Shown piece by piece: positions 57,290-64,000 of a stretch of DNA of 64,000 bases (its first letter is position 1; every line of letters starts with the position of its first letter). The stretch comes from Deinandra increscens subsp. villosa (Eukaryota > Streptophyta > Magnoliopsida > Asterales > Asteraceae): positions 42,386,922 through 42,450,921 of the forward strand of contig JBCNJP010000025.1 in assembly GCA_039602395.1 (NCBI GenBank), read 5' to 3'. The notes beneath the pieces are model-generated. The model saw nothing but the letters and a program-made list of their open reading frames with translations. It was not told the DNA's origin and searched no databases. The translations under genes were made by a program, and so were the position numbers.

Positions 57290-58607
57290 TTTGAGAAGGA
57301 TTTGAGGGTTTTGAGAAAGGGTTTGATAAGGATTTTGAGAAAAGGTTTGAGAAGGATTTTGAGAAGGGTTTGATAATGGAGGTGAGAAGTCTCTGATTAC
57401 TGATCAGGTGGTATGGTTATATGTGCAAATCACTTGAGTATGCCTAAGCTCAGATGTCTAATCACTAGAGTATACCAAAGGTCTTATTTTATTGAACATT
57501 GCACATTATAATTGTTGGAATTTTGGTTTTCCTACAAAAATTAATTTCACACGTTCTCCAAGTTAAACCGAAATTTCTACACGATATCAAAAAACCATTA
57601 AAATTTTAATCACATGATCTGAAATTATCCGAAATTACTTTCACACGATCTCAAAAATCAAATTAACAAGTCAAAATTAAACGAAGAAAGTCAAAATTAC
57701 CCACTGAGTTCTCTTTGCATATCCTGTTGAATGTTTTAATTTTCTGGTAATCAAATTAACAAGTCAAAATTAAACGAAGGAAGTCAAAATTACCCACTGA
57801 GTTCATGAGGATCGAGAGAAGATGAACTAGAGTTATTTAGTAATAGAACCGGATGAACTAGAGTTCTGCAGGATCAAGAGTAATTATTCAGTAATAGAAC
57901 AGGATGAACTAGAGTTCTTCAGGATGAACAGGATAAACTAGAGTTCTTCAGGATGAACTATATATACTATAAATAACCAAAGTTGTTATTTCTGTTCGTA
58001 GTCTATTGGATATTCCCATGTATTTAAACCCATTATCTAGTGAATTAAAATCATTCTGGTTGAATACAATTCTTTATAGACTAATATTTAGTCACACAAC
58101 CTAATATATAATTGTAGAAGACAATAACCGGATCAACTAGAATTCTTCAGGAAGAAGAGTCAAAAGACACATCGGATGCATAACACATAAACAATTAATT
58201 ACATATATAATCCAAAAGATGTGATATCAGTTAATTAATTACAAATATATATAATAAAAAACAACATAAACTTATTGGTTATATACACACATTATTATTA
58301 AAATATTAATGTTTTCATCCGGATTAAGAGAACTAGAATTCCTTAGGGAGAAGATTTCATCCGGATTGAGAGAAGATGAACAGAAACGGATGATATTACA
58401 TTATATTAAATTAAATTTATTTAAATATGATTCTAACTGGGCCCGCTAAATTCTAAAAGAGGCGGGATAAATTTATGAGCGAATTCAATCGAAAATTTCA
58501 CATATCACTCTCGATTTCCCCAAAATCGATAGAATTTTCCCTCCGTCATATTAGCAAAACAATCGTTTTTAATAATCTTTGCTGTTGTATCTGTTAGCAA
58601 AACAAAC
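57290..58607. other. Spacer upstream of tnp2
   Basis: No gene was found. Short GATGAACTAGAGTTCTTCAGG repeats lie at 57798-57960 and GGATNNAGAGAA variants near 58320-58380. They are of the same GGATGAACT type as the intron arrays. A direct repeat aatcaaattaacaagtcaaa occurs at about 57656 and 57748. Confidence 0.5.
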
Positions 58608-61600
58608 ATGGATAAGTTTTGGATGCTAACCAGTAGAACCTCGAAATCATATGAGGATGGAGTTAAATCATTTTAAAGTTTACAGTTACAAGTTTGAAAA
58701 AGACGGAAATTCCATGTCCCTGTGTTAATTGTCTAAACCATTACTCTTATAATGTTGATGATGTAGATTATCATTTGTTTTCAAATGGATTCGATCTGAC
58801 TTATACAACGTGGACTAAACACGGAGAGGAAGACGAGCCCGTAGGATATGAGCTTCACAATGAATCATCTTTTGATTCCGGAATGCCATTCGATGCATAT
58901 CAAACGATAGAAATGGTCAGAGCTATTGAAGACAATTTCACTAAGGACCATGAGAAGTTTCAAGAACGACTAATGGATGCTTAGAAGCCCCTATATGAAG
59001 GATGCCATACCTTCACAAAGTTATCTTCCTTGATTCAACTACTGAACTTGAAGACTAAGCATGGAGGATCAGATAAGTTTTTTAATGAACTTTTAGTTTT
59101 GCTGAAATAGATGCTACCTGAAGGTAATGAAATTGTGAAAATACATCTGAGGCCAAGAAGATTTTGAAGTCAATGAGTGCAGGGTACACCAAGATACATG
59201 TGCTCAATGATTGTATTCTTTACAGGAAGGAGAACAAGGACCTAACTGTATGTCCAACTTGTGGTGAGTCCAGGTGGAAGGTGGAAGAGAGGACTAAGAA
59301 ACTATACGACAATACTCCTGCAAAGGTAATGTGGTATTTCCCTATCATTCAAGATTGAAACGACTGTTTCAAGTGAAAACCACAGCGAAAGATCTGAGAT
59401 GGCATGCCACCAGTTCCAAAATACTCGGTGTGTTACGACACCCATCCGATTCACCGGCATGGAAAGCCATAGATGACAGATATCTCGAAGTCGCTGACCG
59501 ATCCCAGAAGTCTTCGTCTTGGCATTTCAACTGATGGGGTCGACGTGAATAGAGGCAGCATAAATCACAGTGTGTGGCCGGTTCTATCTGTCATTTACAA
59601 CCTTTCACCATGGTTGTGTATGAAAAGAAAGTTCATAATGCTTTCGTTATTAATATCGGGAGCGCCTGGAAACGATATTGATGTGTTTTTGGAACCATTA
59701 ATTGATGACTTAGAGCTGTTATTTGAGGCAGGTGTGGAAACATATGATGCGTATGCACAAGAACAGTTTACTATGCGTGCAGTTGTTTTATGGACGATTA
59801 ATGATTACCCTGCACTTGGTACACTTTGTGGTTGCCCGTACAGTGGATTCCATGGTTGTGTGGTATGTCGGAAAAAAACTAAATGCATTAGGCTTCCTTT
59901 CTCAGCCAAGCAGTGTTATGCTGGTCACAGAAGATATCTACCATATACGCATGCCTTCCGAAAGCAAACAGAGGCCTTCGATGGTAAACAAGAGTTAAAA
60001 CATGTTGTAGTTCCTATGACCGGGGAACAGATATACAACGAAGTTCAACATATCAATAACAAATGGGGAAAGGGATTAAGGTGTACTGATTCAGAAATCC
60101 CAGGGACCTCAACCGGAAGAGGGGGAAAGATTGATAAGAGAAAAAGAAAAAACAAAGAGAAACCACCATATTGGAAGAAATTCAATATATGGTTTCGAAG
60201 ACTTAGATGTTGGAGGCATAATAGTGTCCAACATTGCATTGATTTCATGCATATTAAAAAGAATGTGGCTGAGAGTCTTGTTGGAACTCTGCTCAACCTT
60301 CCAGGAAAGACAAAGGATGGACTGAATGCTAGAAAGGATCTGAACTTTTCGGGGTTAAGACCAGAGTTGCAGCCTAAACAGAACAAGAAAAAACATAGTA
60401 CTTCCTGCAGCATGTTACACGTTACAAAAAGATGAAAAGGAAAAGTTTTGTGACACATTGTATAACTTGAAGGTTCCACAAGGCTATTGTGCTAACTTTT
60501 CTAGTTTGGTTAGTCTAAAGGACAAGAAACTTGTGGGGCTCAAGTCACATGACTATCATATGCTGATGCAACAGTTTCTGCCAATTGCAATTCGGTCAGT
60601 CATGCCTCAGCCGACAAGATATGCTATTATCAGGCTCTGTTTTTTTCAAATCAATATGCAGCAAAGAGATCAACGTCGAAGAACTAGATAAATTGCAAGC
60701 AGATCTTTGTGTCACACTATGCCTGCTTGAGAAATATTTCCCGCCATCATTTTTTGATGTTATGCTTCATTTGACGGTGCACCTTACTAGGGAGGTAAAG
60801 TTATGTGGCCTATATGCTTTTGATGGATATATCCATTTGAAAGGTGTATGAAGGTAATTAAGGGCCACGTGAGAAACAAAACTTATCCAAAAGGGTGCAT
60901 TTCTGAGGAGAACATTGTAAAAGAATCGATTGAGTTTCTCAGCGAATACCAAAAAAACATCACAACTATTGGTGTTCCAACTAAAAAGCATAGTAGTGCT
61001 GATGGAAGTCCTGGGTCAGCTGGTAGATCAGTTGAAGTCTCTCCAGAGCTCCTATCGAAAGCGCATTTATATGTGTTGCTAAATACGCCTGAAATTGAGC
61101 ATTATATCGAGTAAGTAATTTAGATTATTAACCTTTTTTTATCTGTTTAATTATTTATAAACTTTTATAGATAACTTCAATTCATGTAATTGCAGAGAAC
61201 ACATGAAATTTTTGGAAAAGGAACATCCCGGTAGTAGACTAAATGAGCTGACTAAGAAGCAGAGCACAACATTTGGTAAATGGTTACGCAACGAGGTCAG
61301 CTAAATTTGCTTATTTTTTTTAATTCCGGATAACTTTCCTGAACAACTGACCTGAGTTGTCCGGAAGAACTCTATTTTCTATCCGGATGAGCTATAAACT
61401 TCCTGGTGAACTGAAACTATTTTCTTATAGTTTTAATTCCGGAGGAACTGTAACTTTCTGGAACAACTGACTTGATTTGTCCGCAACAACTCTATTTTCT
61501 ATCCGGATGAACTATAACCTTCCTGGTGAGCTGAAACTATTTTCTTATAGTTTTAATTCCGGATGAACTGTAACTTTCCGGAACAACTGACCTGAGTTGT

Positions 61601-62434
61601 CCGGAACAACTCTATTTTCTATCCGGATGAACTATAACCTTCCCGGTGAACCGAAACTATTTTCTTATAGTTTTAATTCCGGATGAACTGTAACTTTCTG
61701 GAACAACTGACCTGAGTTGTCCGGAACAACTTTATTTTATTTTTATAAGGACTATAACCTTCCTATTCCTAATGAACTCTCCCGATGAACCTACTATGAA
61801 TTTCAGGTTGAAAAAGAGATGGCGCAGTCCCCAGAAACTATATCAGAGACCGTTAGGTGGATTTCACATGGTCCGCACAGAAGCGTGAGGAAATATGAAG
61901 TATATGACATCAATGGCTATTCATTTCGTACAAAATCTCGAGACGGTAGGGTTTACCAGAACAGCGAGGTTAGTGTAGAGGTAAATGACATGCACATCTC
62001 TAACGAGGCATTAACCTATGGACAAAAACCTTACTATGGGGTTTTAAAAGAGATATGGCTACTAGAATACCATATTAAAAGTATCCCTCTATTTATGTGC
62101 GACTGGGTTGAGAATACACAGGGGGTCAAAAAAGATAGTCTTGGTTACACTTTGGTCAACCTTAAAAGACTAGGTCACAAGGAGGACCCGTTCATTTTCG
62201 CGTCACAAGCACGACAGTTGTTTTACGTCAAAGACCAGCTGGATAAAAAAACTGCATATTGTCTTTATGACACCTCCCAATAATTACAGAGATTATTATG
62301 AAGACGATGCCAATGAAGAATTTAGTACGGTAGTTTTTCCTCACAACGATAATGTATTACCACCCGTAGATACATGTGACAATGTTTACCATAGAGCTGA
62401 CTGTACTGGAATGATATTATGTAAAAACGCTTAA
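58608..62434 (+). pseudogene. CACTA tnp2 transposase (TNPD-like), disrupted
   Basis: It starts MDKFWMLTSRTSKSYEDGVK at 58608, the transposase-associated N-terminus, with a frame change near 58676, then IPCPCVNCLNHY. Stops at 58982 and 59108 break the linker. Transposase_21 follows (59164-60330): VCPTCGESRW, LRLGISTDGVDVNRG with a likely catalytic Asp, DVFLEPLIDDLELLFEAGV with a second, and CGCPYSGFHGCVVCRKKT. HCIDFMHIKKNVAESLVGTL ends it. DUF4218-like sequence (60400-60900) has KLQADLCVTLCLLEKYFPPS and PFERCMKVIKGHVRNK, across three frame changes. Introns are 61111-61196 and 61296-61806. DUF4216 follows (SYYGV-like PYYGVLKEIWELEY region, then DPFIFASQARQLFYVKDQ). A final frame change near 62275 leads to a TAA at 62432. 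The enzyme would cut the CACTA ends, but this copy cannot be functional. Confidence 0.9.
61323..61790. repeat. 120-bp tandem repeat in the second tnp2 intron
   Basis: Four units have an exact 120-bp period. ATCCGGATGANCTATAA is at 61381, 61501 and 61621. Each also has TTTAATTCCGGATGAACTG and GAGTTGTCCGGAACAACTC. The GGATGAACT core is shared with 49400-49800 and 57798-57960. Confidence 0.9.
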
Positions 62435-63741
62435 TTGATCATTGTAATGTTTTTGAATCTTAGCAAATTACAGTATCAACAATATTTGGTTTTTTTCTCT
62501 TTATGTATTCTGGAATATTATGGATCTTAATTTTGAGTCAAGTGTTTCCTTTTTTTGATTGTGCATGCAGGTCTCCTCTCTTTGACCAAACCAGAGTCAA
62601 TAAAAGTCAAAAATAAACAAACAAAATCAACTGTTGCTTTAACAAACACAATTACATACATAATCCAAAGGGTATGATTCCATTAATACATTGATCTATA
62701 AAATTACAACTGAGAAACTACTAACTTAAAAGGGAGAAGAAGCAGCTGAAGAAAAATCCCTCTTTGCTTCTCACATGCACTTGCTTCTGATCAAGTGAAA
62801 AGAGAGAACAAGTCCCTCTTTGCTTTCTCACATGTACTTGATTATGATCAATTGAAAATGGTGAAGAAGTGGCTGAAGATAAATCGGGTTCATGGGGCCA
62901 AAAGGGAGAAGAAGTGGCCGAAGAAAAACCAGGCTTGTGGGGCCAAAAGGGAGAGAAGTACCTGAAGAATACAAGTCCTGCAAACCTCAACATGTGCCCT
63001 TACTGCTGACTGTTATAAAATTACACAATAACTTAAAATCTGCTCTCAGTAAAGCATTTGTATGAACCATTAGAGACTCCTCGTCTACATGGTTTCTACA
63101 ATAACTTAAAATCTGCTCGCAGGAGATACAGTGTGCAATCTTTCCCTGCACAAGAAAAAATTACCAAATCTGAGATAAAAATTTCAATCGAATTTCAGTG
63201 GTGAAGATGATAACTTACCGTTTTCCACATATGGATGACGCCAATTCCACATTTTTTATGGCGATGATGGACGAAAAATAGAGAGAGAAAGACTGGAAGA
63301 AAAGGGTCATGGTGGAGATGATGATGAAAACTGATACAGAGATAATTAAGTATATATCGATACTCGAGGGGCGTGGTAGATGGAGATTTGAAAAATAAAG
63401 TAAATGAAAAAGTAAATGAAATAGTAATGATTACAAGCGCCGTACACTGTTGGTATTCTTCTTTTAGCCACCTAAAATTAATATACCGTGACCATTTGTC
63501 ATAATTTGTCACGCAACCAATGTTTAATATGAGTGGCCATATCACAAGATAATCAAACATGATAAACATATATAACCATCATATATTCAATTATAACTAC
63601 TAATATCATAATTAAATAAACATATAAAATATTGTTCTTAATTTGTTCATAATTAAACATAAACATCCATTAATTAATAATCCGGATCACTGCAATCTTC
63701 GGATATGTATCCTAAACTTGCATCGTCATCATCATGATCAT
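62435..63741. other. 3' part of the CACTA element
   Basis: No clear gene was found. Repeats GGGGCCAAAAGGGAGAAGAAG (62897 and 62940) and ACAATAACTTAAAATCTGCT (63027 and 63099) occur. A possible small minus-strand unit starts ATGACCCTTTTCTTCCAGTC near 63310, with a donor CG|GTAAGTT at 63221 and an acceptor TTGTGCAG near 63147. GTGACC/GTGGCC motifs at 63485-63540 look like the inner edge of 3' subterminal repeats. Confidence 0.45.
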
Positions 63742-64000
63742 TGATGAAGTAAATGATGCATCGGATGTGTTTGACATATCCGATCATTCACTTCCAAGTC
63801 CTCCGGATATGATGTTCGTCGGAAGTGTTTGTGCAGGCCTTAGACAGATGCGATTGAGCAGATGCGGACTAAGGAATCACGAGCGAGGCCTATAAATACC
63901 CGGCGAGAGATGTATTTTAGGGACTTCAGATTCACTTGTAAAATCTCATGTTTTACATATGCATCTGTATAACATTTCTCTACAAATATCTATAGAGTTA
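63742..64000 (+). mobile_element. LTR family D, second copy, runs off the window
   Basis: It starts TGATGAAGTAAATGATGCATC and matches 44116-44400, including the TATA box TATAAATACC at 63891. No polypurine tract precedes it, so it is more likely a new insertion into the CACTA 3' end than the partner of the LTR at 44116. The end and target duplication are outside the window. Confidence 0.8.

Larger units (their letters stand above)
46263..63741 (+). mobile_element. CACTA (En/Spm) element, 17.5 kb, 3' end missing
   Basis: It starts with CACTACGTCAAAATGCACC and then GTGGCC subterminal repeats. A minus-strand TNPA-like gene and a plus-strand tnp2 gene face away from each other across a 4.2-kb spacer. 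The 3' terminus (expected reverse complement of the start) is not found before the family D LTR at 63742. GTGACC/GTGGCC motifs near 63485-63540 suggest the end was close. It sits in RT-like sequence of the Tat-like Gypsy element, with flank AAA. Both genes carry frame breaks, so the element is not autonomous now. Length is inflated by MITEs, minisatellites and a Harbinger-like insert. Confidence 0.88.

Noticed and set aside
63742..64000. 3' LTR partner of the LTR at 44116
   Set aside because: No polypurine tract precedes it and the two copies differ noticeably, so an independent insertion is more likely. The far flank is not visible.

Overview
This window is plant nuclear DNA from a TE-rich intergenic or heterochromatic block. 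It is AT-rich and almost entirely transposable elements inserted into one another. I find no host gene that I can defend, and no rRNA, tRNA, CRISPR or bacterial-type operon. The organism call rests on plant Ty3/Gypsy gag and Ty1/Copia gag-pol remnants, an L1-type LINE, PIF/Harbinger-like elements and a very large En/Spm (CACTA) element whose transposase carries the plant-specific DUF4218 and DUF4216 regions. A dicot is likely. The style of the long LTRs reminds me of composites, but that is an impression and not a result.

Region by region. 1-17,882 is a minus-strand Gypsy derivative. Its two LTR portions are at 1417-2062 and 17326-17882, its gag is at 3475-4662, and no pol is visible. It is invaded by LTRs of another family (1-1416 and 15241-17325) and by a complete, apparently very young non-autonomous LTR retrotransposon at 4972-14823 (LTRs 2673 bp, target duplication ACACG, tRNA-Met-type primer site, no gag or pol). 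17883-22478 holds older LTR pieces and a solo LTR. 22479-25690 is an AT-rich tandem repeat carrying a 5'-truncated LINE with an open reverse transcriptase frame. 25683-28488 is a decayed minus-strand gag with an upstream frame that holds eight in-frame TAG codons and no other internal stop. 28489-33716 is a decayed minus-strand Copia element split by a 364-bp solo LTR. 37521-40840 is a 3.3-kb solo LTR with perfect 5-bp duplications. 41148-41897 is a Harbinger-like MITE. 42703-46262 is a set of nested Gypsy pieces ending in a Tat/Athila-like element, into which the CACTA element is inserted.

46263-63741 is the CACTA element. It has a 5' terminus with subterminal GTGGCC repeats, a 12-exon minus-strand TNPA-like gene (47377-54354), a central spacer full of minisatellites, and a plus-strand tnp2 transposase pseudogene (58608-62434). 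The 3' terminus is not in view, and a Gypsy LTR starts at 63742. Four TA-flanked MITEs and one 1.54-kb Harbinger-like element with gene-like segments sit inside it.

The most unusual cross-cutting signal is a block shared by otherwise dissimilar long LTRs (1-1416, 4972-7644, 12151-14823, 15599-17325, 19894-22478, 37521-40840). An ACTCACC-type motif, a branch-point-like TGAC and a CAG lie at nearly fixed spacing (about 43-47 bp) close to the LTR 3' end, and where the upstream part is present a good splice donor lies 1.3-2.0 kb before it. This looks like an intron inside the LTR.
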